Positions 52,996 through 63,089 of a DNA stretch of 64,000 nt are shown piece by piece (the stretch's first letter is position 1; every line of letters begins with the position of its first letter). Under the pieces are notes generated by a model. The model did not search any database and was not told the DNA's origin. It was given only the letters and a program-made list of their open reading frames with translations. Source of the DNA: Planctellipticum variicoloris. Its GTDB lineage: Bacteria > Planctomycetota > Planctomycetia > Planctomycetales > Planctomycetaceae. The DNA is taken from the NCBI RefSeq assembly GCF_030622045.1, contig NZ_CP130886.1, positions 3,113,557-3,177,556 of the forward strand, in the 5' to 3' direction. A program made the position numbers and the translations under genes.

Positions 52996-53045
52996 CACGT
53001 AAACCTCCTCAATTGTCGGGGCCAACTTCGAGTCGGGCGATCCTG

Positions 53046-54500
53046 TCACTTGAAGATGAAGAGTACTGGATTCTTTCCCCAGTTCACTGTCTGCAGCTGG
53101 AGGATCACGTCCCCTTCAGAAAGTTCTTTCTTCAGCAATTTCCAGTTCCAGTCTCCGCCGTTGGGAAAGGATGTTGCAACCCTCACATCAACCTCTTCCC
53201 ATCCTTCGCCAACAAGCTTGGTGAGCGTCACTTCATCAACGTCGACTTTTCCCAGATGCTTCCAGCGAATCATCGCGTAGGCCGTGCAATCCCCCTGAGC
53301 AGCGATAATGCTGGGCTCCAGCCAAGTATTCGCTTTTTCCGAATCTCGCCAGAGCAGAGCGCCCCCTGAAATCTCCTTTGGAACCGTACTCAGCACGTAG
53401 TTGCGGTCGGGAAAAATCGGGGTGCCGTTGCGTGCAAGTTTGAAGATGGCTCCGGCGGGAGCATTGTCGGTGAATTCGACCACGTCCGACTGAAACGCAC
53501 CCCGCGGCACCGGCCGACGCTTGACCGTCGAATCCGACTTCGAAGACATGCCCTTCTTCTCGCCCGATTCACCCACCACCTTTGCATTCGCCAGCGACAT
53601 CGTCCCGCTCGCCGCGTACAGAATCTTCCCGCTGCGCACATCGATCAGTCGCGCGTAGGCCGTCCCCAGCTTCCCCTTCGTCACAATCTTCCCCGTCACG
53701 ATCGTCGACGCTCCCGCCAGTTGACCCAGCTTCTTCACGTTCTCCGGCTCGAACAGCACCGTATTCTGGATCGCCAGCTCGACCAGCACCTTATCCAGTG
53801 CGCTTCGCTCCAGAACCGTGATCTCCTGCCGCGCCAACTGCGTCGTCAGGTCTTCCGCCAGTCCCGCCGCCACGTCTGTCAGTTCCCCCTCTTCAGAACG
53901 GAACGGCAGCACCGCCACCTGGAACTTCTCCCGCTGCGGCTCGACTTCGTCGCCAGTCTGCAGGGCGATTTCCAGGGCGCTCACAGCCCGCGCCTTCGAA
54001 AACTCCTTGTTGACTTCCGTGATTTCCAGCAGCCCAATCTTCGGACGCTCGACGGCGATCACCTTGCCGGTGTCCGGGTCCTTGATCTCGTTCTTCTTCC
54101 GGTACACATCCAGACGCTGACCCGTCTCAACGCCAGACTCCGACCCCAGCGTCAGGTAGATCACGTTCTGCGAAACGCTCGCGATCTTACCCACAGAAGT
54201 CTCACGGGTCGCGTTCTCCGCCACGTGCCACGCCACCACGGCCGGCAAGCCCGCCACGCGGATCGCCGTGTCGTCCGAGATCCGCCGCTCCAGCTTCTTG
54301 AGCACCGACTTCGGCGTCCGGACTTCCATTCCGTCCCTGATGTCCCGAAAGGTCAGGTCCGAAGGAGTCTCCTTCAAAAGCACCCCCACTCGAGACTTCT
54401 GCGACGAATCGATCGCCAGAATCAGCTCCGGCGGCTCAGCACTTGCGAAGCCGATCCACAAACTCCAGACCATGACGGTCAACGCGATCATCACTCGCAT
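53046..54500 (-). CDS. CsgG/FlgO-like exported protein, upstream paralogue
   Basis: 484 aa, the same length as the downstream paralogue, 50 nt away on the same strand. Signal MRVMIALTVMVWSLWIGFASA differs. The body from EPPELILAIDSS to ARNGTPI is nearly identical. The C-terminal domain then diverges (PIFPDRNYVLSTVPKEISGG, NTWLEPSIIAAQGDCTAYAM, DVRVATSFPNGGDW) but keeps the same frame of conserved Trp, Asp and Leu positions and ends VNWGKNPVLFIFK. GGAGG lies 9 nt before its ATG. It is the first gene of a two-gene transcript; the upstream 230 bp also contain a decayed composite repeat. Function is as for the partner, unknown. Confidence 0.8.
   Translation of the reverse strand: MRVMIALTVMVWSLWIGFASAEPPELILAIDSSQKSRVGVLLKETPSDLTFRDIRDGMEVRTPKSVLKKLERRISDDTAIRVAGLPAVVAWHVAENATRETSVGKIASVSQNVIYLTLGSESGVETGQRLDVYRKKNEIKDPDTGKVIAVERPKIGLLEITEVNKEFSKARAVSALEIALQTGDEVEPQREKFQVAVLPFRSEEGELTDVAAGLAEDLTTQLARQEITVLERSALDKVLVELAIQNTVLFEPENVKKLGQLAGASTIVTGKIVTKGKLGTAYARLIDVRSGKILYAASGTMSLANAKVVGESGEKKGMSSKSDSTVKRRPVPRGAFQSDVVEFTDNAPAGAIFKLARNGTPIFPDRNYVLSTVPKEISGGALLWRDSEKANTWLEPSIIAAQGDCTAYAMIRWKHLGKVDVDEVTLTKLVGEGWEEVDVRVATSFPNGGDWNWKLLKKELSEGDVILQLQTVNWGKNPVLFIFK
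53416..54440 (-). repeat. Near-identical block, copy B
   Basis: Partner of 51911-52935. The two ends of the block fall inside genes, not between them, which argues for later gene conversion or strong constraint rather than a simple fresh duplication of the whole gene. Confidence 0.9.
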
Positions 54501-54673
54501 TCCGTGATCCTCCAGTCGTATTGAGATCTTTCCGGGAGATGAGATTCACAACGTGTGGAGAAATCATACTGTCCTTCTGTGGCCAGATGCTACCTCTGAA
54601 CGCGGCAATGAACTCGATGGACGCATTTTTCATCCGTGAGCGTCGACGAGGCATCTTGACGTGCGAAACATTA

Positions 54674-54718
54674 CTGCCAGTTTTCTCCGCGGCCACTGCC
54701 CCCTCTGCGCCTCTGCGA
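54674..54718. repeat. Decayed composite repeat
   Basis: CTCCGCGGCCACTGCCCCCT, then CTGCGCCTCTGCGAGAC, resembles an inverted, degraded CGCGGAGACGCGGAG module. It lies just after the hrpA stop on the side of the CsgG-like genes. The rest of 54501-54730 shows no gene. Confidence 0.45.
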
Positions 54719-54730
54719 GACATCTTTCCC

Positions 54731-57700
54731 CTACTCCGCGACCTTCTCCCACTGCTTGTCGAGACGCTTGTCGGAGACCGACATCGCCGTCCCCAGTTCC
54801 TGGGCGAACGTGGCGACGCGATATTCTTCGGCCATGCCGTTATAGAGTTCGAGTTCGGGGTCGTAGACGTGGCGCTGGGCGTGCTGGTCTTTGCGGTCCT
54901 GGCCGCGAGTCCATCTCGGGCGGACCTGCGTCAGGAGCTGCTGATCGCGGAGGTGGCCGCCGGCGGCGAGCTTGTCCAGCCGCTGGCTGATCGTTTTGAG
55001 GTAGCGTGCATAGTGGAGCAGCCACTGCCACGGCGTCCGGACCAGAAAGCCGGGCGCCAGCAGGCGGGACAGGTGGAGCTGCTCGTCTTTGCGGCTGATC
55101 TCCCACGCTGGATTGGCGCGGGCTTTCCAGGTCTTGCGGACCGTCGTGAACGCCTCGACGATCTGGCCGACGGTCTGGCTCACTTCGGCAATGGCGGCGG
55201 CCAGCCGGGTGTGGCCGTCGACGATGGCGTCGCGAAATGCGGTCTCGGAGCGAGGGAGCGCGGCGGTCGGGAAGCAGGCCCGGTCGGCGATCAGCTCGGT
55301 GATGTGCTGCCGCATCGGGCAGGGCTGCGGGAAGGTTGGAGCGGCGAGGCTCCAGGCGTTGATCTGCGGCAGGCGGTCGACGGCTTGCTTGAGCTCCCGC
55401 TTGAGGGCCAGGCAGGCGAGCCGGCGGACGCCGAAGCGCAGCTCGTGTTCGGCTCTCGCGAGCGTATCAACGAGCCGGAGGGAAACCGTTTCGCCGTTGT
55501 CGATCAGCGTGGGGTAGCCGGTCATGACGACGCCGGCCCGTTTGACGGAGACTTCCTGCGGCAGCGTGCCGAAGTTCCAGCTCGTGAGGCCATCGCGCTG
55601 CCAGCGGGGATCGTCGGCGTTGGTGAAGCTGGCGGCCGCGGCCCCGCCAAATTCTTTCTGCAGCCCGACGACGTCCCGCCCTTCGGCGATCGGCTTGCCG
55701 GCGGCGTCGACCACCGCGACCTGCAGGCGGAGGTGATCGGGCAGGCGGGTCTCGTCGAAGGCGCTGGGGGGAATTGACTTGCGGAACTCGCGATCAATCA
55801 CCGCACAGATCTGCGGGATGAGGGCGCCTTCGCCGAACTTGAGGGCGGCGGCGATCTGCCGAGCGGTGTCGGGGATCGGGACCAGATCCCGGCGGAGATC
55901 CTTCGGAAGCGAGCGGAGCAGGGCGGAGACTTTTTCCTCGACCAGGCCGGGAACCAGCCAGCCGAGCCGGTCGCGGTCGAGCTGATTGAGTGCCGGTTGC
56001 GGGACGGTGAGAGTGACGCCGTCGTGGGTCGAGCCCGGATCGAGCTTGTAGACCAGCGGGAGCTTCAGACCGCGAGTTTCGAGGGTGTCGGGGAAGGCCT
56101 CCCGTGTGACAGCGGCGGCGCCCGGTTCGAAGACATCGTCCTCGGTCATCCAGAGCCGCTGCGTCTCCGCTTTGGGAGACTGCTTGAGCCACTGCGTCAG
56201 CCGCTGGAGGTCGCAGAACTCAGCGGGGATTCGCTGGTCGTAGAATTCGTAGAAGGCTTCGTCGTCGCGGACCGCCTGACCACGGCGGGAGCGTTCCTGC
56301 AGTTCGGTCAGTTCGGCGATCAGTTCGCGGTTGAACTGCAGGAAGTCGGGGGGGCTGGCGACGTCTCCCTCGACGAGCGCGTGCTGCAGGAACAGTTCGC
56401 GAGAGTTGGCCGGATCGATCTTCTGATAGCGGATGCGGCGGCGGGGGACGATCGTGAGACCGAACAGCGTGACTTTCTCCCACGCCATCGCGGCCCCCAT
56501 TTCGGCGCTCCAGTGGGGTTCGCTGTAGGTCCGCGTGACGAGGTGCTCCGCGAGAGGCTCCAGCCAGTTCGGATCGATGCGTGCGACGGTGCGGAGATAC
56601 TTGCGGGTCGTTTCGACCAGTTCGCCGGCGACGATCCATTTCGGCTTCTTACCGACGATTCCGGAGCCGGGCCAGATAAAAGCTTTCTGCGAGCCGGCGA
56701 CCAGGTACTCGGCAGATTCGGTTTTCTGCGCGATGCTGGAGAGAAAACCGGTCAGCAGGGCGCGGTGGATCGGTTCGAACTGGTTTTTCCGCGGCGTCGG
56801 CTTCAATCCCGCCTGCGTGACGACGTCGACCAGTTCGCGATGGACATCGAGCCATTCCTTCATGCGGATCATCGACAGGAAGTTCTGCTGGCAGGCCTTT
56901 TTCAACTGGCTGCGAGTGCAGGTTTCCTTGAGCTGGTGATAGAAGTCCCACAGTTTCAGCAGGCCGAGGAAATCGGAGTCCTCGTCGCGGAACTGGGCGT
57001 GGGCCTCGTCGGCGGCCTGCTGCTTCTCCAGCGGACGGTCGCGAGGGTCCTGGGCTTCGAGGACAGAGGCGAGAATCAGGACTTCGTTGAGGCAGCCTTC
57101 GTCAGCTCCGGCGAGGATGATCCGGCCGATGCGCGGATCGACCGGCAGGCGACCGAGCTGCCGGCCCAGATCGGTGAGCTGGTAGACATTGGACTTTGTG
57201 TTGGAACCCGGCGCATCGGGGAGTGGCGCGGCGGCGCCAAGTTCGAAGAGCGTCTTGTAGCCATCACGGATGGCGTCGGACTTGGGGGCTTCCAGGAACG
57301 GAAAGTCCTCGATATGGCCAAGGCCGAGCATCTGCGTCTGCAGGATGACAGCGGCCAGGTTTGAACGGAGGATTTCGGGAGCCGTGTACCGCTCCCGTTT
57401 CTGGTAGTCCTCTTCGGCAAACAGCCGGATGCAGACACCTGGGCCGATGCGGCCGCAGCGACCGGCCCGCTGATCGGCGGAGGCCTGCGCGACGGCCTCA
57501 ATGGGGAGCCGTTGCAGCTTGGAACGGGGCGAGTACCGGCTGATGCGGGCGGTGCCGGTATCGACGACGTAACGGATGCCGGGCACGGTGAGCGAGGACT
57601 CGGCGACGTTGGTGGAGAGGATGATCCGCCGGCTGTTGGAGGTCTGAAAGACTTTCTGCTGCTCGGCGGTCGACAGTCGGGCATAAAGCGGGAGCAGATC

Positions 57701-58663
57701 GGGCTTGCTTCCGCCGAACGTGCGCCCTTTAAGCGTCTTGACGGTCTCGTGAATCTCGCGTTCGGTCGGCAGAAAGACGAGGATGTCGCCGGGACCGCGG
57801 GCGGTCACTTCCTGGACGGCGTCGGCGATCGCCGCCTGAAGCTCGATTTCGCCGGTGTCTTCGTCAGGGACCGGCGGTCGGTAGAGGACTTCGACGGGGT
57901 ACATCCGGCCGGAGACTTCGAAGACCGGGACGTCTTTGACGACGGTGCGAAAGTGGTCGGCGAAGCGTTCGGCGTCGATGGTGGCGGAGGTGACGATCAG
58001 TTTCAGTTCGGGCCGGCGGGGAAGCAGGCCGTGGAGGTAACCCAGCAGGAAGTCGATGTTCAGCGAGCGTTCGTGGGCCTCGTCGATGATCAGCGTGTCG
58101 TACTGATTGAGCCAGCGGTCAGACTGCGTTTCGGCCAGCAGCACGCCGTCGGTCATCAGCTTGATCTGCGTCGACGGCCCGGTCGCGTCCTGAAAGCGGA
58201 CCTGAAAGCCGACTTCGCGGCCGACTGAGACCTTCAGCTCGTCGGCGATGCGGGTGGCGACCGAACGGGCGGCAATCCGGCGGGGTTGGGTGTGGCCGAT
58301 GGTCCCGGCCACGCCCCGGCCGAGCTCGAGACAGATTTTCGGAAGCTGAGTCGATTTCCCGGAACCTGTTTCGCCGCAGACGATGATCACCTGATGATCG
58401 CGGATGGCGGCGGCCAGTTCGTCCTTGCGCTGCACGACGGGAAGCTGGTCGTCATAGGCAATCTCCCACTTCCGCGCGGCCCGGGCCAGATAGGCGGCAT
58501 GAGACCGCTCAAAGTTCTGCTGCAGCCGGGTCAGGCTGCGGTCGAACGGGCGGCCGGCGCGCTCGGCATCGCGGATCGAACGCAAATCCCGGCGCAGCCG
58601 GTGACGGTCGATGAGCAATGTCTCGGAAAGAGACTGTTCCAGATCCACAAGGGAGGGTGTCAT
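54731..58663 (-). CDS. hrpA: ATP-dependent RNA helicase HrpA
   Basis: 1,310 aa from the ATG at 58663; codons upstream are open but unrelated to the family. Length matches HrpA (about 1,300 aa). Motifs in order: GETGSGKSTQLPKI (I), TQPRRIAARSVA (Ia), LIIDEAHERSL (II, DEAH), VTSATIDAERF (III), IILSTNVAESSLTVPGI (V), ASADQRAGRCGRIGPGVCIR (VI). A helicase-associated domain, OB-fold and a long C-terminal DUF3418-like region follow (about 730-1310). HrpA unwinds RNA and rescues collided ribosomes in E. coli. It is divergent from the S9 peptidase gene. Confidence 0.96.
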   Translation of the reverse strand: MTPSLVDLEQSLSETLLIDRHRLRRDLRSIRDAERAGRPFDRSLTRLQQNFERSHAAYLARAARKWEIAYDDQLPVVQRKDELAAAIRDHQVIIVCGETGSGKSTQLPKICLELGRGVAGTIGHTQPRRIAARSVATRIADELKVSVGREVGFQVRFQDATGPSTQIKLMTDGVLLAETQSDRWLNQYDTLIIDEAHERSLNIDFLLGYLHGLLPRRPELKLIVTSATIDAERFADHFRTVVKDVPVFEVSGRMYPVEVLYRPPVPDEDTGEIELQAAIADAVQEVTARGPGDILVFLPTEREIHETVKTLKGRTFGGSKPDLLPLYARLSTAEQQKVFQTSNSRRIILSTNVAESSLTVPGIRYVVDTGTARISRYSPRSKLQRLPIEAVAQASADQRAGRCGRIGPGVCIRLFAEEDYQKRERYTAPEILRSNLAAVILQTQMLGLGHIEDFPFLEAPKSDAIRDGYKTLFELGAAAPLPDAPGSNTKSNVYQLTDLGRQLGRLPVDPRIGRIILAGADEGCLNEVLILASVLEAQDPRDRPLEKQQAADEAHAQFRDEDSDFLGLLKLWDFYHQLKETCTRSQLKKACQQNFLSMIRMKEWLDVHRELVDVVTQAGLKPTPRKNQFEPIHRALLTGFLSSIAQKTESAEYLVAGSQKAFIWPGSGIVGKKPKWIVAGELVETTRKYLRTVARIDPNWLEPLAEHLVTRTYSEPHWSAEMGAAMAWEKVTLFGLTIVPRRRIRYQKIDPANSRELFLQHALVEGDVASPPDFLQFNRELIAELTELQERSRRGQAVRDDEAFYEFYDQRIPAEFCDLQRLTQWLKQSPKAETQRLWMTEDDVFEPGAAAVTREAFPDTLETRGLKLPLVYKLDPGSTHDGVTLTVPQPALNQLDRDRLGWLVPGLVEEKVSALLRSLPKDLRRDLVPIPDTARQIAAALKFGEGALIPQICAVIDREFRKSIPPSAFDETRLPDHLRLQVAVVDAAGKPIAEGRDVVGLQKEFGGAAAASFTNADDPRWQRDGLTSWNFGTLPQEVSVKRAGVVMTGYPTLIDNGETVSLRLVDTLARAEHELRFGVRRLACLALKRELKQAVDRLPQINAWSLAAPTFPQPCPMRQHITELIADRACFPTAALPRSETAFRDAIVDGHTRLAAAIAEVSQTVGQIVEAFTTVRKTWKARANPAWEISRKDEQLHLSRLLAPGFLVRTPWQWLLHYARYLKTISQRLDKLAAGGHLRDQQLLTQVRPRWTRGQDRKDQHAQRHVYDPELELYNGMAEEYRVATFAQELGTAMSVSDKRLDKQWEKVAE

Positions 58664-58847
58664 ACCGCCACAAACACGAACAGGGGCCGGGGAGTCAGGT
58701 CCCGTCGGCCTGCAGTTCTCCGCCCGGGAGCGACAGTCTATCGCATTCGACCGACAGGACCAAACCCGACGGGGTTCGCGCAGTGCCTGGTCGACATCGC
58801 GTGTGCCGAGGGTCGGTGAGCCGTGGCTTCGAAAATTGTCGACTCCA

Positions 58848-58884
58848 CCATCGCACGGCCGACACGGCCGTGGCGCACCGATGG
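58848..58884. repeat. GCACGGC-type dispersed palindrome
   Basis: Outer arms CCATCG/CGATGG and inner arms CACGGCCG/CGGCCGTG with loop ACA. It lies in the 294-bp divergent region between hrpA and the S9 peptidase gene. Relative of the palindrome at 18567-18590. The inner GCACGGCYGACA and GCCGTGGCG parts match at both sites. Confidence 0.8.
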
Positions 58885-58957
58885 CATACTGCATTGACAC
58901 AATCGCTGTGGTAGTCTGTCGCCGTCTCATTCCGTCCTAGCGTTCCTGGAATTCGCC

Positions 58958-60901
58958 ATGCGATTGACGCCATTCTGCGTGCTGCTGGTCCTGCCCCTGG
59001 GTCTCTCGGCGTCATTGCATGCCGCCGACGCCGATCCCCGGCGGCCAACGGCGATTGCCACGGAACATGTGCCAACGGTGACCGACGAACTGTGGGACCG
59101 GCTCCGGCAGTACCAGAACGTGCGTTCGGCGTCATTTCGGGGGTGGGCGCCGGACGGGCGCGGCATCCTGATTCAGACGCAGCTCGGGAACGTGGCTCAG
59201 CTCCACCGAGTTTACGAACCCGGCGGGCGGCGCGAGCAGGTGACGTTTTCCGACGAACCGGTCAGCGGCCGGTTTGTGAAAGGCCGGAAGGACGGGGCGC
59301 TGCTGCTGACGAGTTCGCGCGGCGGGGATGAGAACAACCAGATCTTTCTGCTGGAACCCGAAACCGGCCGGCCGCGGATGCTCAGCGACGGCAAGTCGCG
59401 GAATCTGCTGGGACCGGTGGCGCAGGACGGCTCGTTCTGCATCGTGGCCGCCAATCGGGCGAATCCCCAGCATATGGATCTGTACCGCGTGCCGCTCGAT
59501 GGCGGGGAGTGGGAGCCACTTCTCAAGGTCGCGGGGGACACGTGGTTTCCGACAGACCTGTCACCGAACGGAAAGCGACTGCTGCTGAATCGATACGTCT
59601 CGATCAACGAGAGTCACCCGGCGGTGCTCGATATTGAGACGAAAGTTCTGACGCCATTGGCGGTCGCCCCTAGTATCTCTGGTACGGTTTCCATTGGAAA
59701 CCTGCGTTTCAACGCTGCTGGAGACAAGGAGATTCTGAGCACCGATGCGCGAGGAGAGTTCCAGCAGCTCGCGACGCTCGACCCGGTCTCGGCGAGGTGG
59801 AAATGGAGCGAGCTGGCCCCGCCGTGGGATTGCGAGGAGATCGAAGTCGATCCGCACACCGATCAGCAGGCGTACGTGTTCAATGTTGATGGCGTCAGCG
59901 ACGTCTGGCTGGAGACGGCCGGTGGACGTCGGAAGCTCGATCTGCCGGAAGGGAATGTCGGCGGGCTGGAGTTCTCGTCGGACGGGAAGCAACTTGGTTT
60001 CACGTTTTCACCAACGAATGCCCCGTCCGAGGCGTATTCGCTGGAACTGGCGACCGGCAAGCTGACCCGCTGGACTTACAGCGAAACCGGCGGACTGAAC
60101 CCGGCGACGTTTACGAAGCCCCGGCAGATCCGCTGGAAGAGTTTCGATGACCGGGAAATCTCAGGCTGGCTGGCGACACCGAAAGCCTCGTCCGCCACAC
60201 AGAAGTCGCCCGTGCTGATTTCGATCCACGGCGGGCCGGAGTCGCAATACCGGCCGTTCTATTCGGGGATCACGCAGTTCTACCTCGACGAACTGGGAAT
60301 CGCAGTGATCTCGCCCAATGTGCGGGGCTCCGCGGGATACGGCAAGACCTTCCTCCGACTGGACAACGCCGAAAAGCGGGAAGACAGCGTGCGGGACATC
60401 GGGGCGCTGCTCGACTGGATCGCCGCGCAGCCGGATCTGGATGCCTCGCGCGTGGCAGTCATCGGCGGGTCGTACGGCGGCTTCATGGTCCTCTCGACGA
60501 TGTCGCACTACAGCGATCGGCTGAAGTGTGGCGTCGATATCGTCGGCATCGCGAACTTCATTACGTTTCTGGAGCGGACCAGCGGCTACCGGCGGGATCT
60601 GCGGCGGGCCGAATACGGCGACGAACGCGACCCCGCGATGCGGAAGGTCTTCGAGGAGATCAATCCGACCGGCAATGCCCACAAGATCCGCGTGCCGCTG
60701 CTGGTGATTCACGGCCGGAACGATCCGCGGGTGCCATTTTCCGAGGCCGAGCAGATTGCGCCGATCGTCCGCAAGAATGACGTCCCGGTCTGGACAGTCT
60801 ACGCCGACAACGAAGGACATGGCTTCAGCCGGCGCGACAACCGGGACTATCAGACGGCGGCGATTGCGCTGTTTCTGGAGGCGTTTCTGACGAACAAATG
60901 A
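58958..60901 (+). CDS. Secreted S9-family prolyl oligopeptidase-like peptidase
   Basis: 647 aa with a Sec signal ending near LHAAD. A beta-propeller part (about residues 50-395) has strands such as LLTSSRGGDENNQIFLLEPE and GWAPDGRGILIQ. The catalytic alpha/beta-hydrolase domain (about 400-647) contains ISIHGGPESQYRPFY, SPNVRGSAGYGKTF and the nucleophile elbow GGSYGGFM with Ser505. Asp589 is in HGRNDPRVP and His621 in NEGHGF. This set matches acylaminoacyl-peptidase/dipeptidyl-peptidase-IV-type S9 enzymes. It should cut short peptides in the periplasm or outside the cell. It precedes another S9/S15-type hydrolase gene by 300 nt. Confidence 0.93.
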   Translation: MRLTPFCVLLVLPLGLSASLHAADADPRRPTAIATEHVPTVTDELWDRLRQYQNVRSASFRGWAPDGRGILIQTQLGNVAQLHRVYEPGGRREQVTFSDEPVSGRFVKGRKDGALLLTSSRGGDENNQIFLLEPETGRPRMLSDGKSRNLLGPVAQDGSFCIVAANRANPQHMDLYRVPLDGGEWEPLLKVAGDTWFPTDLSPNGKRLLLNRYVSINESHPAVLDIETKVLTPLAVAPSISGTVSIGNLRFNAAGDKEILSTDARGEFQQLATLDPVSARWKWSELAPPWDCEEIEVDPHTDQQAYVFNVDGVSDVWLETAGGRRKLDLPEGNVGGLEFSSDGKQLGFTFSPTNAPSEAYSLELATGKLTRWTYSETGGLNPATFTKPRQIRWKSFDDREISGWLATPKASSATQKSPVLISIHGGPESQYRPFYSGITQFYLDELGIAVISPNVRGSAGYGKTFLRLDNAEKREDSVRDIGALLDWIAAQPDLDASRVAVIGGSYGGFMVLSTMSHYSDRLKCGVDIVGIANFITFLERTSGYRRDLRRAEYGDERDPAMRKVFEEINPTGNAHKIRVPLLVIHGRNDPRVPFSEAEQIAPIVRKNDVPVWTVYADNEGHGFSRRDNRDYQTAAIALFLEAFLTNK

Positions 60902-60917
60902 CGCGAGCAGAAGAGTC

Positions 60918-60987
60918 AACCACGAATCGCACGAATGGACGCGAATGAAGATCGAAAGAGTGAACCACGGAAGGCATGGAGATCACT
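60918..60987. repeat. CACGAAT/CACGGAAGGCA dispersed repeat
   Basis: AACCACGAATCGCACGAATG plus GACGCGAATG (60918-60947), then GAACCACGGAAGGCATGGAG (60962-60987). The same two modules, in the same order, occur at 13396-13467. The rest of 60902-61200 holds no gene; an open frame across it is repeat-derived. Confidence 0.8.
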
Positions 60988-61200
60988 GAACCGAAACGAA
61001 CGGCGGGGGGCCGGTGGCTGGAGCGTCTTCGCGAAGCCCCGGTCTTCATCCCTGCCTATGCATCCCGACTTCTACGCTGGAAAGAGGCGAAGGTGGTTCT
61101 GGAATGCGAAGAGTCCTCTCCCACCGCGGACTGCGGCCGAGGGAGGCGAAACATTCTGCCGGCACAGCCGGCCCTGCGACAACATCTTGAAAGGTTGCTC

Positions 61201-63078
61201 ATGCCGGTTCGCTGTCGTCTGCTGTTGTGCCTGCTGATCGTGTCGGGGCTGTCCGGGCCGGTATTGGCTCAGGTGCCCGATCCCGCGCTGCTGTCCTCGT
61301 ACATTCAGCTCCATTACACGAAGCAGGAGCATCTGATTCCGATGCGAGACGGCGTGAAGCTGTTCACGTCGATCTATATTCCGACCGACGCCACGAAGAA
61401 GTATCCGCTGCTGTTGAAGCGGACGCCGTATTCCGTCGGCCCTTATGGTCCAGACAAGATGACGGCCGGGCTGGGGCCGAGCGAACACTTTGCGCGGGCG
61501 GGGTACATCTTCGTCAACCAGGACGTGCGGGGGCGGTATCAGTCCGAAGGGGAGTTCGTGCAGGTCACGCCGCACAAGGTCGGGAAGCAGACCCATCAGC
61601 AGTGCGACGAGAGCAGCGATACCTACGACACCATCGAATGGCTCCTCAAGAACGTGCCGGGCCACAACGGGCGCGTCGGGATGTACGGCATTTCGTATCC
61701 CGGTTTTTACTGCTCGGCGGGGATGATCGACGCCCATCCGGCGTTGATCGCGGTCTCGCCGCAGGCGCCAGTCGCCGACTGGTACTTCGACGATTTCATG
61801 CACAACGGAGCGTTCTTTCTGGCACACGCCTATCGCTGGCTGGCCAGCCATGCCGGAGAACGCCCGAAGCCGACGACCGAGCGCGGACCGCCGCCGGCGT
61901 ATCCGACGCTCGACGGGTACAAGCTGTTTCTGGAAGCGGGAACGATTCAGGAAATCGACAAGACACATCTCAAAGAGGCCATTCCGTTCTGGAAGGAGAT
62001 GATGGTCCATCCGAACCGCGACGAGTTCTGGGAGACGCGGAACATCCTGCCGCACCTGAAGAACGTCGCCCCGAAGGTGATGGTCGTCACCGGCTGGTAC
62101 GACGCGGAAGACCTCTACGGGTCCTTCAAAACGTATCAGTCCATCGAAAAGCTGAACCCGAACGTCAACAACGTGCTGGTGGTCGGGCCGTGGTCGCACG
62201 GCGGCTGGTCGGGCGGCAACGGCGACCGGCTGGGAAATGTTTCCTTCGGCTCCAATACCGGGGCGTTCTACCGGGCGGAGATTGAGTTCCCGTTCTTCGA
62301 GAAGTCTCTCAAGGACAAGGACGTGGAGGCCCTGGCAGAGGCGACAGTCTTCGAGACCGGCTCCAACACGTGGCGGACATTCGATGCGTGGCCGCCGAAG
62401 AACGCCGAATCGAAAACGTTCTTCCTGAGGGCGGGGGGCGGACTTGAAGCGACGGCTCCCTCTGAACCGGACGCCGGCGGGTTTGACGAATACGTCAGCG
62501 ACCCGGCGAAGCCGGTGCCGTCGACGGAAATCGTCGCCAATGGGATGACGATCGAGTACATGGTGGACGATCAGCGATTTGCGGCCCGTCGGCCAGACGT
62601 GCTGGTCTACGAGACGCCGGTGCTGGAACAGGATCTGGCAGTCGCCGGACCGCTGCAGGTCGACCTGTGGGTTGCGACGACCGGGACTGATGCGGATTTC
62701 GTCGTGAAGCTGGTCGATGTCTTCCCGGATTCCACAGACAAAGCGAAGCTGCCCAATTACCAGATGATGGTCCGTAGCGAGGTCTTCCGCGGCCGGTTCC
62801 GGAACAGTTTTGCGAAGCCGGAGCCGTTCGTGCCCGGCGAGCCGGCGCGGATTCAGTTTGAGCTGCTGGACGTGCTGCACCGGTTCCAGAAGGGCCACAA
62901 GCTGATGGTGCAGATCCAGAGCACGTGGTTTCCGCTGGTGGATCGCAACCCGCAGAAGTACGTGCCGAACATCTTTCTGGCGAAGCCAGAGGATTTTCAG
63001 AAAGCGACGCACCGCGTCTTTCGCTCGGCAGTGCACCCGACCAGCCTGCGATTCGGCACATTGCCGACGGCGAAGTGA
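61201..63078 (+). CDS. Secreted CocE/NonD-family (S15-like) hydrolase
   Basis: 625 aa from the ATG at 61201 (AAAGG 7 nt upstream) with a Sec signal ending at VLAQ. The catalytic domain begins IPMRDGVKLFTSIYIPTDAT. FVNQDVRGRYQSEGEFVQVT precedes the nucleophile elbow GMYGISYPGFYCSAGM (Ser165). Asp301 is in GWYDAEDLYG and His333 in GPWSHGGW. The C-terminal jelly-roll domain (about 425-625) has VLVYETPVLEQDLAVAGPLQ. This layout matches the S15 Xaa-Pro dipeptidyl-peptidase/glutaryl-7-ACA-acylase/cocaine-esterase family. It likely hydrolyses peptides or acyl esters outside the cytoplasm; exact substrate unknown. Confidence 0.93.
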   Translation: MPVRCRLLLCLLIVSGLSGPVLAQVPDPALLSSYIQLHYTKQEHLIPMRDGVKLFTSIYIPTDATKKYPLLLKRTPYSVGPYGPDKMTAGLGPSEHFARAGYIFVNQDVRGRYQSEGEFVQVTPHKVGKQTHQQCDESSDTYDTIEWLLKNVPGHNGRVGMYGISYPGFYCSAGMIDAHPALIAVSPQAPVADWYFDDFMHNGAFFLAHAYRWLASHAGERPKPTTERGPPPAYPTLDGYKLFLEAGTIQEIDKTHLKEAIPFWKEMMVHPNRDEFWETRNILPHLKNVAPKVMVVTGWYDAEDLYGSFKTYQSIEKLNPNVNNVLVVGPWSHGGWSGGNGDRLGNVSFGSNTGAFYRAEIEFPFFEKSLKDKDVEALAEATVFETGSNTWRTFDAWPPKNAESKTFFLRAGGGLEATAPSEPDAGGFDEYVSDPAKPVPSTEIVANGMTIEYMVDDQRFAARRPDVLVYETPVLEQDLAVAGPLQVDLWVATTGTDADFVVKLVDVFPDSTDKAKLPNYQMMVRSEVFRGRFRNSFAKPEPFVPGEPARIQFELLDVLHRFQKGHKLMVQIQSTWFPLVDRNPQKYVPNIFLAKPEDFQKATHRVFRSAVHPTSLRFGTLPTAK

Positions 63079-63089
63079 AGAAGGCAGAA

